Of a stretch of 64,000 nt of DNA, positions 1 to 12,679 are shown piece by piece. Below the pieces are notes generated by a model, which saw only the letters and a program-made list of their open reading frames with translations, searched no databases and was not told the DNA's origin. A program made the position numbers and the translations under genes. Numbering within the stretch: position 1 is the stretch's first letter; each line of letters starts with the position of its first letter. Source of the stretch: Manis javanica (Eukaryota > Chordata > Mammalia > Pholidota > Manidae); NCBI RefSeq assembly GCF_040802235.1, contig NC_133174.1:106397647-106461646 (forward strand), in the 5' to 3' direction.

Positions 1-379
1 GTCATACATTGCATGTATTTGTCCCGTTTTGACATTTGGCTTCTAATGCTGTTTATGTGTTGTTTTATTTGTACGTATTTTAAACTTCTGTGCAATTATA
101 TTTCTAACTTTGCTTTTCTGCATAAAGGCCGACCGTACCCCACGATCATATGACTGTTCACTCATGTATTTGTTAAGTACTGTTACAAATTTTATGCTTA
201 GCACTTTAATATATTTAGAATTTACCTGGGGTATATGACATGAGGTAATCACCTGACTTTTTAAAAAGTATATAGTGTACCAATTGTTTAAGCACCGTTT
301 TTTGGAATAATCTTTCTTTTCCCCACTACTTTGGGATACAACCTTGATCACATCCTAGACATTTATATATTCGACGGTC
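1..379. other. AT-rich intronic DNA, nothing recognised
   Basis: I see no exon, RNA gene or clear repeat here. From the position upstream of the last SLC25A43 exons it is probably intron of that gene. The short open frames have no family resemblance that I recognise. Confidence 0.4.
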
Positions 380-560
380 TATCTCAGGACTGTGTATTCC
401 GTTCTGTTAATCTATCAGTCTGTCCTTGTGCCAGCCTCACACTGTTGTGATTCTTCTAGCTTTGTAATACCTTTGAATATTAAAAGATGGCAGGGCGCCT
501 CCCTCCTCACTGCTCTTCTTCTCAACATGTCCTTGGTTATTCTCATCTTTTGTCCCCAAT
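380..560 (-). mobile_element. L1 ORF2 fragment, antisense
   Basis: The words around 405-480 (cctTgtgccagcctcacactg type, then ttctagctttgtaatacctt) follow the well known antisense strand of the L1 ORF2 region. It is a short, diverged, truncated piece. Boundaries are approximate. Confidence 0.55.
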
Positions 561-1250
561 GAACTTGAACAAACCAAGGGACACTTAGGGCCACCAGAAG
601 CTGTGAGAGATACCTTGTGATTGTGAGTGGATTCTGTTAAATCTAAAAATTTGGAATGACTTATGTAAAATCTGGGTTTTATTCAGGAACACAGTATATT
701 TCTCCCTTAGTTTGTCTTCTTTCTTTACATTGAGCCATATGAAACTGCCAGTATTCTACCTTTCTGACCTACTCAAATGGCAATTTCATATGACTTAACC
801 CTTTGAAAAGTTGATTTATTTATATGGTAATTATGCTCTTTCCAAAGAGTTTTCATTTAAAAAAAAAAAAAAGCCAGGGAGAGGGTGAGTGAAAAAGATA
901 TACTTTAAGCTTTTTATTTATTTTTTAAAATCTTGGCCTTAAGAATTTCTCTTACTGTCAGGAGTGGGAATAGGCTCTTGCTGGTTGATCACCGGATGGA
1001 TGAAACAAAGGATATATAGATCACTGGCTTCCATGCTTTGAGGATCTTTTTAAAATAATAAAGCCATAGGGAACTGTCCAGTATTTCCTACCACCTCTTA
1101 TAATTTAGTGATCCTTAAGCATATACTTCAAGGTTTGGTGAGCTGGGCTTCCTTCCCATAGTAGGTCAGCCCAAAACCAGAGCCTCGAGCCTGGAGGTAG
1201 GGGTAGTCAGAAAGGGTAAAATTCAGGTAAGATTAAGGAACCAGTTCCAA
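561..1250. other. Intronic DNA, no feature recognised
   Basis: A 14-base A run lies near 860. Nothing else could be assigned. Confidence 0.4.
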
Positions 1251-1983
1251 TGTGTGGGAGATTTACCCACACCAAACGATTCTCTGACACCAGCTGGGTG
1301 TCCGACAATTCATTCAACTCAATTCTGACACTATCTTCCCAGAAGCACCAGAGTCCCCAGGTTAAGGCTCAGTCCCACAAGATGGCCCCACGCTTCAGAT
1401 GCCAATCCCAAGTCCAGGTAACTGTTACCTGTGCTTCTGACTAACTGGCTATAAATCAGGGGTTACCACTACTCCATCCTTGGGTTCAATTCATTTGCTA
1501 GAGCAGCTCACAGAACTCAGGAAACCAATTCACTCACTAGATCCCTGGTTTATTATAAAAAGTATTAAAGGATACAAATCAACAGAGATTTATAGGGTGA
1601 GGTCCTGAATAAAGGAGCTTTTATCCCCACGGAGTTTGGGACCTGGCACTGTGACACATGGATGCATTCTGGTCATCAGCTTGGAAGCTCTCCCATCCCC
1701 TGTGCCTTTGGGTCTTTATGAAGGCTTCCTTACATGGGCATGATTGATTAAATCATTGGCTGTAGGCAATGGATTCAACCTCCAGCCCCTCTCCCTTCCC
1801 GTCCTTAGGTGCTTTCCAGAAGTTGCCGTATTAGCATAAATTCAGGTGTGGTTGAAAGGAGTTTGTTATGACTGTCATGACACTTTTATCACTCTTATCA
1901 CTTAGGAAATTCCAAGGGTTTTGGGAGCTCTGGGCCAGAAATGGAGATGAAGATCAAATATATATTTCTTACTATAAATCACA
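1251..1983 (-). mobile_element. Old ERV LTR (ERVL/MER21-like), minus strand
   Basis: The block starts tgtgtgggag and ends ataaatcaca, so it has TG...CA ends. On the minus strand AATAAA-like sequence lies opposite the ttattataaa at about 1550. The words at 1495-1560 (agagcagctcacagaactcagg; ccctggtttatt) and 1905-1983 (gaaattccaagggtttt; ccaaatatatatttctta type) match a common mammalian ERVL-class LTR. I recall MER21 but did not verify the family. No target-site duplication is clear. Confidence 0.6.
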
Positions 1984-3990
1984 AAGCACAAAGGGTTTCA
2001 GATGAAATTAAATGACTAAATGTCGGGGGTGGGAAGTTTCAGTGTTCACCATAAACTTTTAGCTTTCCTTTTTCCACCTGATAGCTAGAACAATAACCTC
2101 TTCAAGGGGAATCTAGCCAACACTATGTTCTACTCTAGAATGTGTACTTAACCACAACAATCTACTATGGTAAGACACACTAGAAGTGGGTATTTGGTGA
2201 TAAACTTGATCTTTTCCTTTGTATGGAAACCTTCTAGGTAATGCAAACACAGAGCTTCAACAGGAAGCTTTAAAATAAATGCAAAGTCATAATGGTTATT
2301 TAAAAAAACAGGTACTTGCACGGTTTTCATAAAATATAATCAGCATCCAGTTACAAATAACATCGTAAATGTTATATAGGATATGACAAAAATATAGGAA
2401 GTGAATTCTTAAGAGTTGCGGTCAAAGTGTAATTTAGGTATAATAATTTTACAAGACATAATAATACCTTGTCCACCCTACTTTTAAAAGAAAAACCCCA
2501 AGACAGAAGAACCACAGGCTGCTTTTAAATGCAAACACTCATTGCTTTCTCTGGCCATTAGGTGTCGCTGCAGTAAATGGGGCGTATCTGAGCACTGTCT
2601 GAGGACATTAGAGTCTCGTAGCTAGTGATCTCTGTCCAGTTAACAACCTCAATCCTTGCTCGCAAAACGTCCATTTCAAGGATAGGGAGCCTAGAAACAC
2701 CAGGCTAACCGTACGGTCTGTTGTAGTTGTTTTTATCTGCAAAGCACATGATCCAAACTCTCCAAGAGAACTTTACTAACATTCTCCCCCTATGGGAGCA
2801 GGTAAGGTTTGCCAGCCGAATTTATAACAAAGGAACTTGGCAGGCCAGCCAGGCTGCTCTGACCTAAGCACATTTAATGGTAATATTTGCATTCCGTTGG
2901 CTTTCCTTGTCACACAGCCTATCAGGAAGCAAATCAGCACCAAGTGTCTGATAGATAACCAGCTGGACAGGGAATTCTCTCAACACCTCAAACTGGCCAC
3001 TTTGTCTTAATGTCTTGTTCTTCCCCTAATATGCTTTTGCACACACATGCACACACAAATTCTGCCTATTTAATGTCACATCAGGTTGGAGCTCTCTTGA
3101 ACATTAATGACAATAATCAGAAGTCTTATTTAACCAGCTGAGCCCTTCCTTCACCATGCTTACACTCCTTTTATTCCTTTTTCTTTTTCTTGCCTTGGCT
3201 CCTGGATGGCATGCTAGAGAATGGAGAGGTAAATAAATTATGTATGTACATGTTATCATGCAATGGTTGGGATGGGGAGCAGCTCTGTACACAAACAGAA
3301 TGAGGTACCCCCCACCTGGTATGCTTTCAAGGATCCTAAGAGCACCCTGCCTGAAATCTTCCCCACACTGCAGTGCATTTCAGCTCAAGCTCTTCCAGGA
3401 ACAGCCTAGCTTTTTTGTCTTCATTTCTCCCACAGCTGCCCAGAGCCTGGGCCTGAAGAGACTGGCAGCACCGAGTGCATTGTGAGAACAAGTAGAAAGA
3501 GTAAAATATTGATGGAGATCAATTTTCCTGATTAATCAGTGGGCCCCTAATAAGGTCCAGGGGAGTCCTGAGCAAATGGTTCTCTGGACAGGTGCACATG
3601 GGAGAGAGATAAGCTGCCGTGAAAAAGCAGTAAGCACCTGGGAGCCTTGGAACCTGGTGGGCCTTCTGAGAGGATCAGGAGGGATGCAGTGGGCACAAGC
3701 CTGGTCACCCTCCCCTGTTGCCCATTTTACGTGTCTCCATTTCATCAAATATAAAACCAAGTGTCAGACTGTTGCTTTATACCCCAGGGGACTTTGCCCC
3801 AAGCGCTCATAAGGATTGAGCCTGGTCAGCATTTGAACTGAAAGCACATAAGATGAAGGACAAAGGTGGTATCCAAGTGGCACAGCTGACCGAGCAGAAT
3901 ACACAGCCCCATGCTGTTCAGACAGATGCTGACCGTGCTGGAGATGCTTAACACCTGGGGCCTCCTGGCTGCCCGGGACACGAGGACATC
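1984..3990. other. Intronic DNA, no gene recognised
   Basis: The text is low in recognisable repeats and reads as unique sequence. Short open frames on both strands show no family signature. Conserved non-coding elements cannot be excluded without an alignment. Confidence 0.35.
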
Positions 3991-3999
3991 ATCCACTCC

Positions 4000-4740
4000 C
4001 TCTCAGAGCTCCCCTCCCCTCTCACGGCTTCTCATGCTCACTCCCTCAGCCCCGACCCACATTGCTCACTGCCCGCTGGACATTGCCATTTGGCTGTCAC
4101 CTCTAACTTAACATGTATCAAACTGACTTCTAGCCCTGAAATTTCCCAATTTTCCATTTCAGTACCATCATCCCCCCAATTATCTGGGCTGAAAACCCAG
4201 AAGTTGTCTTGGACTCATCCTCTTCCCCTCCCCCAGTCAACCTTGTTCCTAGTTGGTTCTTCATTCTTACTGCTCTCATGCTGGTCTTTCTTTTTGTCAC
4301 TGTCCCTGCCCTAATCTAGGACCTTAGCGCCTACCTAGGCCATTGCAATAATCCTATAATTGGTCTCTGGGATTAACTGTAAAACTGATCATAAGCATCA
4401 AGCACTAATGGACCAGGCACTGTGCCGAGTACTTGATGCTCAGTATCTCATTTCACCCTAACCCTACCTGCTAGGTGGGTACTGTTCTTATCAAGCCCAT
4501 TTCATAGATGAGGAAACGGAGGCACTGAAAAAATTTTGTAGCCTGCCCAAGTTCACCTACCCAGTGACTGAGCTGAGATTTAAAACCGGATAGCTGTCTG
4601 CAGGGTCACCTCATTTCAGTCACTCCCACCCAGCGTATTGCTTCTGCCAGACTAATTTTCTTAAGATCTGCCCGTCTTTTGTCCTTTATCGCCCCTAGAG
4701 AATAAAGGCCAAGCCCCTAGCCTAGCATGGTGCCCTTACC
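4000..4740 (+). mobile_element. L2 LINE fragment interrupted by MIR
   Basis: 4110-4340 and 4613-4740 read like the L2 3' half: ttggactcatcc (the ...GVILDSS... stretch of the L2 ORF), gccattgcaataatcct (the ...DYCNS... stretch), then a tail through tgcccttacc. The piece is broken at 4378-4612 by an antisense MIR. Confidence 0.6.
4378..4612 (-). repeat. MIR SINE, antisense
   Basis: It shows the reverse-strand MIR landmarks in order: accaggcactgtgccgagta, tctcatttcaccctaacc, gatgaggaaacggaggcac, and the pocket-box stretch gctgagatttaaaacc. It sits inside an L2 fragment. Confidence 0.75.
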
Positions 4741-5690
4741 AACGTTAGCACCCTCATTACACGGGGCCCTCTGGATCAGGAGTTGCAAAATCAAATGCTG
4801 GCAGAAACTTGGAAGTAACATGAAAAAAAACAAAGTAGGGAAACCCAAATAATACACACTCACCCCTTAAAGAATAAACTTTCGAATCATTCTGAGCCGT
4901 CACAGTCTTTTGGCTTGCAAAACATAGCAGAAAGGAATAGTTAGCAGTGGAGGCTGCAGCAAGTTCCTTGTCTCCAAAGGGGTGGATGCCATTTAGAAAT
5001 GTGGGCCCAGTTTTCCCAAGGGATACTAAAATCCAGGTTTTTGTGTAAAATCTCCAGTTTTTCAATGTTGGCAAATAAAATTGTTAAATACCATGTGGGC
5101 TAAGCAAAACAAGCTTTTCTATAACCTCTGCTCTATTAAAACCTCCAATTCAATCAAAATTATCTTAGTCCTCCTCTCACGTCCGGTAAAGAATAAGTGG
5201 ATTTCACATTCCAGTTACCTCTGCCTGGAACATTTATCTCCATCTCCTTAAAGGCTCAACTGAGATTTGCTCCAGTGGTAGCTGTCTCTTCTGACTGACA
5301 ATAGCATATATCTTTTGCTTTTGTTTGCTTAATGAGTTGGCTAAACCACCCCCGCCCCCCACCGCCATCCATACAGCTATCCTATCTTGAAAAATAAAGG
5401 CAGGTGTTTTGCCTTTGGAGAACCACAATGGGGTGTTCCAGACCTCTGCGGAGGGGATTGTGGGGCAGGAGAAGCGATTCAACTCACAATGTGCTCTGGC
5501 AATAGAGGTAGATGCCATGTTTTCACTGTCATCCCTGTCCCACTGCCAAGGGCGTAGCTATTTTGTTCCAAGAGCTTTGTGGGTGAATAACCCCTTTTTA
5601 AAGGATGCTGTTCACCTATATGTGCCCTCTGACCCAGCCGGGTTTTTTTTTTATTTCCACTGCATCTCTCTACTTCCCTCAACTTCCCCC
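4741..5690. other. Intronic DNA, no feature recognised
   Basis: A C-rich run lies at 5348-5365. No exon or repeat was assigned. Confidence 0.35.
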
Positions 5691-5694
5691 ATCT

Positions 5695-5990
5695 GTACAC
5701 CATTGCTCTATGTCTCCACCCTGTGAAAGCCACCTCCCAAAGTCATCTCTCACCTCCTGGAGCCAGACTTTCCCTTCTGAATGCCCACAGCTCACTCTTG
5801 CTATAGCTCTCTCTGGCTTATGTCACATGCTTCCTTATGTTATAATCTCCCATGTCATGATTCCCTCTAGACTGCGAGTTTTTTGCCTTTGGGAAGTGTG
5901 TCTTACACGTTTGTATGTCCCCACAGCATGTAGCCTCCCGTAGCGAGCAAGCACTTGATACTTGTTAAAAAATAAATGAAGTTCAGGACC
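5695..5990 (+). mobile_element. L2 LINE 3' end
   Basis: It reads as the L2 3' tail: tccctctagactgcgagttt, then catgtagcc...gcacttgatacttgttaaaaaataaatgaa. It is a diverged copy in the sense orientation. Confidence 0.55.
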
Positions 5991-6539
5991 AGCTTATGAG
6001 ATCTCAGCATCCGTGAGTACACAATTGAACCTTAGCTGCCACTAGGTGAGCCCCAAGTCTGTGTGCTCGTGCCTACCCGTGCTGAAGGTAAGATCAGCCT
6101 GCCCCCCACCCACACAGCTGCTGCCCTAAGGAAATCTCTGCCCCCTGTCTAAAACTGCCCATAATGCTCACTCTGCTAATGCACCATCTTCTATTCCCCA
6201 CAGCAGTCAGGTTCTGTGTATCTCAGCACCAACAGCTGTTATTTCAGAATAGGTAAATATGCTACAAGAACACGGTAAAACCATCTTGACACTGATTGGA
6301 TGTATGCCCCCTCTTCATCACAGCCTCCCACCGCTTTGTAGGGTGCGTGGAAGTGCTTGACAAACCATAGCATTATAGAGTTTGTATTTGTTAGTTTGAT
6401 TTCCGTAAATGTGACCTAATGTAAATAGGGTCTAAATCTGTGCTCTCCTTTGGTGGGGAGACTTTAAGTCTGGGACAAGATGGAAACAAGGTATGTCAGG
6501 AGAATGAAATGAAAGCCTTCCTTGGGATTAACAAATTGT
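5991..6539. other. Intronic DNA, no feature recognised
   Basis: Nothing in this stretch could be assigned to a gene or repeat family. Confidence 0.35.
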
Positions 6540-6735
6540 AATAATATGCTAATAACTACCATTTATTGGTCATTAATGTAGACAAGGCAGCTTATTATCA
6601 TCTTTATGGACCCTATGAAATAAGTACTGTTATTGTTCCTGTTTTCTAGATGAAGAAGTGAGGCACAGAAGAGGTAACTTACCCAACAGTCACAGCTACC
6701 AAGTAGTGGAGCTGGGATTGACCACTGTCCCATGG
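6540..6735 (-). repeat. MIR SINE, antisense
   Basis: The order accatttattggtcatt, gaccctatgaaataagtact, tagatgaagaagtgaggcac, gtagtggagctgggattg is that of antisense MIR. Confidence 0.7.
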
Positions 6736-8204
6736 GTCTTTCCTTTGTGCTTTATCCTCCAGGAATACAGGGGCCTGTTCCTAGATGTTAGGTAATCATT
6801 TTTGTTCTGTGTCATTTTTCTCCGTTCCCTTGCCCAGGTGTGGAAGTGGAGGATGAGAGATGAGGTGACCTAACCTTGACAATTGGAGGTCATGGTCTCA
6901 GGGCAAGAGCAGTTTAGAAGACCAATAGTATACAAGCTCAGAAGCAGACAGGCAAGAGCTTGGCTTCGGCCAGGAAATGGTTAACTCAAGTTCAAGGGGG
7001 AAAATAATCTTTAGAAAACTGGGCTAGGGGTGGGGTGGGGGGCTTGCTTTAGTTCTTGGCAGCCTGATGATGGAAGGCTTGGAGCCAGCAGATCGCAATG
7101 AGAAGCAAAGATCATTCGGAAGCCTCAGGCCTTTGGCCACCAAGTGACCACGGCTGCTGGGACGGATGGAGAAGAAAGCCCTGCTGGCTCTCTCAGCCCC
7201 TGCGAGAGCAGGCACAAAGCCCCAGGAGGGGAGAGTAAATTGTTGTCATCACACCTGTGAGGACGTGGTAACAGAGTTTCAGATTTTCTGCCTAGTTCAA
7301 CATTTCTTGGTTGACATAGCATCTATTCTCAGTAGGAACAGAGCTCTGTTTTCCCAACAGAGCCAGCTTACCTGTCCTGAAGTACAGACACTCCTGGGTG
7401 CTAAGCTTTCAGGGTGGTGGGAGAGGATGGCAACATCACCTTCAGGGTGTTGCATTGTCAACTCTTGCTGTCATCTTAGTTTGGGGTCAGCCCTTTTGGG
7501 GACTAACTTCTGCCAATGTCAGCAGCATTGCCTTGGCAGTCTGAAAAAGAAAGGACACCGAATCCAGGTAGACGTCTAGACATCCCTTAGATAAGGTAGC
7601 TTTGTTTGAGCATCATTTTTAAGCTGTAGGGAAAAAAGAACTCTCCCCTTTTTCTCAAGAGGTGTAGAGTGCCCTAAATTCTTTAGGGATGGCAGTTGTT
7701 GATCATGGAAACCAGCCTGTCCCTAGAGGGCAGGCCCGCAGGAAGGAGGGGGGAGCCTTCCTAATTCCACTCACTGTAAAGTCACTCTACCCTTTTCTCC
7801 GGACCTGAGCTGTTTTATACCTTTGAAGAGATAAAGTCTGGGAATCAAAAATGGCCAGGCTGTGCTAAGCAGGGTTCTTTGAGCTCCAGCTACACAGTAA
7901 CAGCCCCTAAGACAGGAGCTTGCCCCCCTGCCATGCCCACCCAACCTCCAGAGTGCAGGTGAAGAGAGAGGTAGGAGAAAGGAAAAGAAAGGTGCCAGAC
8001 AAGGCCTGCAGCCAGCCAGGAAGAACCCACAGCTGGGCACAGTCATCTGCAGCTCCTGCTGTCCGGAGGAAAGGAAGACGAGGTTGCTGACCCCTCAAAC
8101 CAGCTTTAAAAATGCAGCACCAGTGTTCACTCCCTTCCCCCACATAGCTGTTGCTTGTTTATTCTTGACAGCTGTGTTTGTCTTAAAGTTCTAATGGGCA
8201 GACC
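6736..8204. other. Intronic DNA, no gene recognised
   Basis: It is moderately GC-rich with several chance open frames (for example on the + strand at 7166-7579), none resembling a known protein. No splice-flanked carrier exon is visible. Confidence 0.35.
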
Positions 8205-8412
8205 AGCTCAGTGATCAAGAGTATGGGCTTTGGATGCCAGCCCTGCACCTCCCTCCTGCTTGAACTTGGGTCAGCCACATAGTCTCTCTGAGCCTCATCT
8301 TTCTCATCTGTAAAACATGGGGTAAGCATAGTGCCTCTCTCATATACCCTTAAAGAAATTAGATGGGGTTAATGCAGATACAGAGCCAGGCACAGGATAA
8401 ACAATAAAGCTG
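8205..8412 (+). repeat. MIR SINE
   Basis: Sense MIR landmarks: agagtatgggctttggatgcc, gagcctcatctttctcatctg, taaaacatggggtaagcata, cagagccaggcacaggataa. It is nearly full length. Confidence 0.75.
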
Positions 8413-9351
8413 ATGTGCTCTTTTTATTGTTCTTGAAGCATCTCTTCAGAATCTATGCATGGCATTGAAGGCCTGATTAGAACTACAAAAGCCAGTCCAG
8501 GTGTGTTTCTGTGTTTCCTATGATTGCTATAAATACAAATGAGCTAGCATCAGAAAACCTCAAGACCCTTCATCTCTATAGATAATGGTGAGCAGGGACA
8601 GTGGGAGAGTTAATTATTCATTTGCTGGGTTAGTTGGACACGCATTTACCCAGAGGTCACTAGGTGCAGGCTCTGCATATATCTATCTCTATATTCCCAG
8701 CCTTCTGAAAACTGTCTTCCAAATCTTTCTCGTCACCCTTCCTACCCAGTCTCACCCCCAATCAAGGTGACAGTAAAAGTTTGCTGTTCACCGCAGCTGC
8801 TCTGCATGCAGCTCCCATGGCCTCAATCCCTGCAGCTCAGCTCACTTGCATCTCAATTGCTTTCCCAAGGCTGACCCAGCTGCACTCATGTTTACCCACC
8901 CCCCATTCGGCACACAAGAACTGACTGTTTCTCCTCTCTGTTTCCCAGCAGAACACGAACCTGGCCTTTTGCTCACTTCCCCACCATTAGCGCGGACTTT
9001 CTGAGCAGCCAGGCAGCCCTCTGGACGCTGCTGAACCACGAGGCCGTGTAGGGGGGCATTTGCAGAGCCTGGTGCTTCCCAGCTCTAAGACGGCAGCTTC
9101 TGCTGTGCTGGCTCCACCAAGAGAAACGTGGGCCATGAGGTTCCCAGGACATAAAGGTCCTTTTGCTCCTTTTTTTGTTTGGTTATTGGGGATTTGCCAA
9201 AAGACAAAAGCCTTCTACCACGACTGCCTTTCCCAGCTATGTTTCCTCAGACGGTTTAGGAATTGGACAGCTTGGTCTTCAGGCTGTGTATAAAACATCT
9301 ATGGAAGATAAAAGTTGTCTCCAGTAACAAGTGAAAGGTTCTGAACTCCTT
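8413..9351. other. Intronic DNA, no feature recognised
   Basis: Chance open frames only (8842-9039 minus, 9060-9293 plus). No repeat was assigned with confidence. Confidence 0.35.
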
Positions 9352-9517
9352 TTTTTAAAGTATCATTGATATACAATCTTACGAAGGTTTCACATTAACA
9401 ACATTGTGGTTTCAGTATTCGCCCATATTATCAAGTCCTCACCCCGCCACCATTGCAGTCACTGTCCATCAGTGTAGTTATATACTATAGAGTCATTTCT
9501 TGTCTTCTCCACCTGAG
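9352..9517 (-). mobile_element. 3' end of a younger L1, minus strand
   Basis: The words tatcattgatatacaatctta, gaaggtttcacattaac, catattatcaagtcc and actgtccatcagtgtag are the reverse complement of the 3' end of the L1 at 30110-31461 (31290-31455). The T-rich start at 9350-9358 would be the A-tail. It is a short 5'-truncated copy of the same lineage-specific L1 3' UTR. Confidence 0.75.
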
Positions 9518-9589
9518 ATCCTTTTCATCCAACCAGCAGACCCTTTTTTTCCTTTTCTTTTGGTTGCTTCTTTTAAATGCTCTTTTTAA

Positions 9590-11760
9590 ATTAAGATGAC
9601 CTTTTTTACAGTAGTTTTAAGTTCCTAACAAAATTTGGAGGAAGGTAGAGAGTTCCCATTTGTTCCCTGCCCCCACCACATACATGGCTTCCCTCATTAT
9701 CAACACCCCCACAAGAGTGGGACATTTACAACTGATGAACCCACACTGACACATCATAAAATCACTCAAATCCATAGTTAACTTAGGATTTGTCTTGCCA
9801 ATAGGTTTCAGCCCCGGGCAAGTTCGCTATGGATTCAATGTGACCAAAGAAATTGACAGCAAAACGTTCTTGGGGTGAAAGGGTTATACCCAACTTTATT
9901 TCCAGGTGGCAGGTCAGTCACTAAAATCCTGTTCCCTCAGCAAGTCTGCATGCAGCAAGCCGGTCTCTGCCTCTGGGCCTTTCTGCCTGCACAGCCGTCC
10001 CACACAGTTGTCCCACACAGCCATCCTCTGGGCCTCTCTGCACAGTCATCCCGCACAGCCGTCCTCTGGGCCTCTGTCCTCAGCACTGCCACCACTCCAG
10101 CCTCTGCTCTGCTCTCCTGCAGCCTTGCAGCCTTGCAGCCCTGCCACTGTGTCGTGCCCAGAGCACTGGGTGGAGCTCTCTATACAGAGTCAACAGCAAC
10201 ACATTGTCCACAGGTGTGCAGTGAGCTAGTCAACCAAGGCCAGGTGAGAATCCTGGCCACAGAAACTCTCATTTTATCCACAGGGTTCCTGGTGGTATAC
10301 ATTCTATGGGTTTGGACAAATGTGTCGTGAAGCATATTTGTCCTTAAAGTATACAGAGTATTTTCACTGCCCTAAAAATCCTCTGTGCTCTGCCTATTCA
10401 GTCTCCCCCCAGCCTCTGGCAAACACTGATCTTTTTACTGTCTCCATAGTTTTGCCTTTTCCAGAATGTCATGTATAGTTGGTATCATACAATGTATAGG
10501 CTTTTCAGAGTGGCTTCTTTCACTTACTAATAGGCACTTAAGGTTCCCCCATGTCTTCATGGCTTGATAGCTCGTTTCTTTTTAGAGCTGAATAATATTC
10601 CATTGTCTGGATGTACTACAGTTTGTTTATTCATTCACCTACTGAAGGACATCTTGTTGCTTCCAAACTTTGGCAATTATGAGTAAAGCTGCTTTAAACA
10701 TCCATGTGCAGGTTTTTGTGTGGACATAAATTTTCAGCTCCTTTAGGTAAATACCAAGGTATAATCTAATCAGCACAATTGCCAGATCATATGGTAAGAG
10801 TATGTTTAGTTTTATAAGACAAAAAAACTGTCTTCCCAAGTGGCTGTACTGTTTTGCATTCCCACCAGCAATGAATGAGAGTTGCTGTTGCTCCACATGC
10901 TCACCAGCATTTGGTGTTGTCAGTGTTCTTGATTTTAGCCATTCTAATAGGTATATAGTGGTATGTCCTTGCTTTAATTTACATTTCATTAATGATATAT
11001 GATATGGAGCATCTTTTCTTATGCTTATTTGTCATATGTAAATCTTCTTTGATGAGGTATCTGTTAAGGTCTTTCCCCTTTTTTAAATTGAGTGGTTTGT
11101 TTTCTTTTTGTTGAGTTTTAAGGATTCTTTGTATATTTTAGATAACAGTCCCTTGTCAGATGTGTCTTTTGCAAATACTTTCTCCCAGTCTGTGGCTTGT
11201 CTTCTCATTTTCTTGATTAATGCTCTCTTAAATATTCTACCTTTTATGTAGGTAACATATGCATATGATACAAAATCCAAAAGGTGCAAAGAGTATACAT
11301 TGAAAAGTAAGTCTTCCCCAACCATTGTCCCTTGGTCTCCCAGTTCTCTGCAGAGACAACACTGTTGTTTCCAGCTTTTCATCTGAATCTTTCCAAAGAT
11401 AGTCTATGCAAAGATATACATAAATAAGCACATTTATGTTCTTTTTGTATTTTGGATAATCAGCAGCATACTACATATTCTCCTGAACCATTTTTTCACC
11501 TAAAAATGTATCTTGGAGATGGCATGTATTTTTAAATGGTAGCATAGTATTCCAAAATATGATGTACTATTTCTTTAGCCCACTATTGGTGGACATTTAT
11601 TTTCAGTTTCCTGCTGTTACTAACAATGCTGCAACAAAAATCCTTGTAACATATCTCTTTCCCAAATGGGAAAATATATCTGTAGAACAAATTCCTAGAA
11701 GTAGGATTGCTTTGGTCAAAGGATATATGAGTTTCATATCTTTATTAATATAATTTATTT
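9590..11760 (-). mobile_element. Old L1 (L1M type) 3' half, minus strand, split by a solo LTR
   Basis: Outside the LTR at 9791-10282 the text is a continuous antisense L1M: a 3' UTR (9590-9790 and 10283 to about 10620), then the ORF2 C-terminal region up to about 11230. Its minus-strand frame there contains the WEKVFAKDTSDKG and LLSKIYKESLKLNKKK words typical of L1 ORF2. A second antisense L1-like tail runs from 11230 to 11760. ORF2 is broken by stops, so the copy is inactive and old. Confidence 0.8.
9791..10282 (-). mobile_element. Solo LTR inserted in the L1, minus strand
   Basis: The 492-bp block has TG...CA ends (tgtcttgcc... and ...atccaca). It is flanked by ggatt (9786-9790) and gggtt (10283-10287), a 5-bp target-site duplication with one mismatch. 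Removing it rejoins the flanking L1M text. On the minus strand AATAAA lies at 9900-9895, and a TATA-like tgtatagaga lies opposite 10178-10187. The middle (10005-10160) carries GC-rich short repeats built on cctctgggcctct and gcacagccgtc. No internal retroviral genes remain. Confidence 0.75.
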
Positions 11761-11879
11761 GAGTGCCCATGGGAAGAATGAACAACCTAAAATGCTGCCT
11801 CTGTTGGATGGTCTCTCAGGAGTTTATCACAGAAGCAATCAAGTACTTTGCTTTGAAGTATTTGTCATTTTCATCTACT

Positions 11880-12165
11880 CCAAGTTTATTCCTTCTTTCC
11901 TTCAATATGTATTAAGCACATACTGTGTGCCAGGCATGTTGGTAGGCCTTGGGGAAAAAGCCACAAACAAGATAGACATGGTCACTGCCCTCATGGTATT
12001 TACAGTCTAGGGGGCCCAGTGGGGGTGAGGAGTACACATGAAAGACTTACACCCTAAATCATTACAAACTGTCACATGCCATGAAGAAGTACAGGTGACC
12101 AAAAGCGTTTACTAGGCTCCTGACTTAGTCTAGCCTCTGAGAAGACTTCCCTGAGGAAAGGGTGT
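11880..12165 (-). mobile_element. L2 LINE 3' end, antisense
   Basis: The antisense L2 tail reads catactgtgtgccaggcatg, taggccttggggaaaaagcc, then gtcactgccctcatggtatt and ttacagtctaggggg. Divergence is moderate. Confidence 0.7.
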
Positions 12166-12679
12166 TTATTCTGATCAATAAGAGAGACTTAGCTAGGCAG
12201 AGGGTATGGCAGGTTTGAAGTCCTAGAGGCAGGGAGGGGCATGGAGGAGGATGGACAGCATGGATCATAGGAGCAAGAAAGAGCCTTCAAGGTCACTTAG
12301 TCCAGTGTCCTTACTTGACATGAGAGGTAACTAAGGTTCAGATAACTAAAGGACTTGGTTGAGGTTATACAGATAGATAGTGGCAGAGCCAGGAGTAGGA
12401 CCTGGCTCCTCCAAATTTTTTCAGAGGGTACCATGCTGCACAATGCAGCATGTCCATCCTGGGAGCTGTGGATCAACTAGACAGCTATAGGATAGTTCCC
12501 TGGGTTTATGTTGAGGGAGGATTTGAGCTCAAGTCCTTGTGACTAACAGCCTGACATGTTTTGTTTCTCTTTACTAGTAAGATATAGTTTGGGCAAATGG
12601 TAGTCTAGCAACTCCAGTCTAGTGGCTTGGTTTAGTCTTCAGCATACTTGTCTCTTCTCTAAGTTTAGATAATAAGTAA
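12166..12679. other. Intronic DNA with a faint antisense MIR piece
   Basis: About 12295-12415 (ggtaactaaggttcagataa ... gtggcagagccaggagtag) looks like part of an antisense MIR. The rest was not assigned. Confidence 0.4.

Noticed and set aside
9875-10330. A 151-residue plus-strand ORF
   Set aside because: It runs antisense through the solo LTR and its GC-rich repeats.
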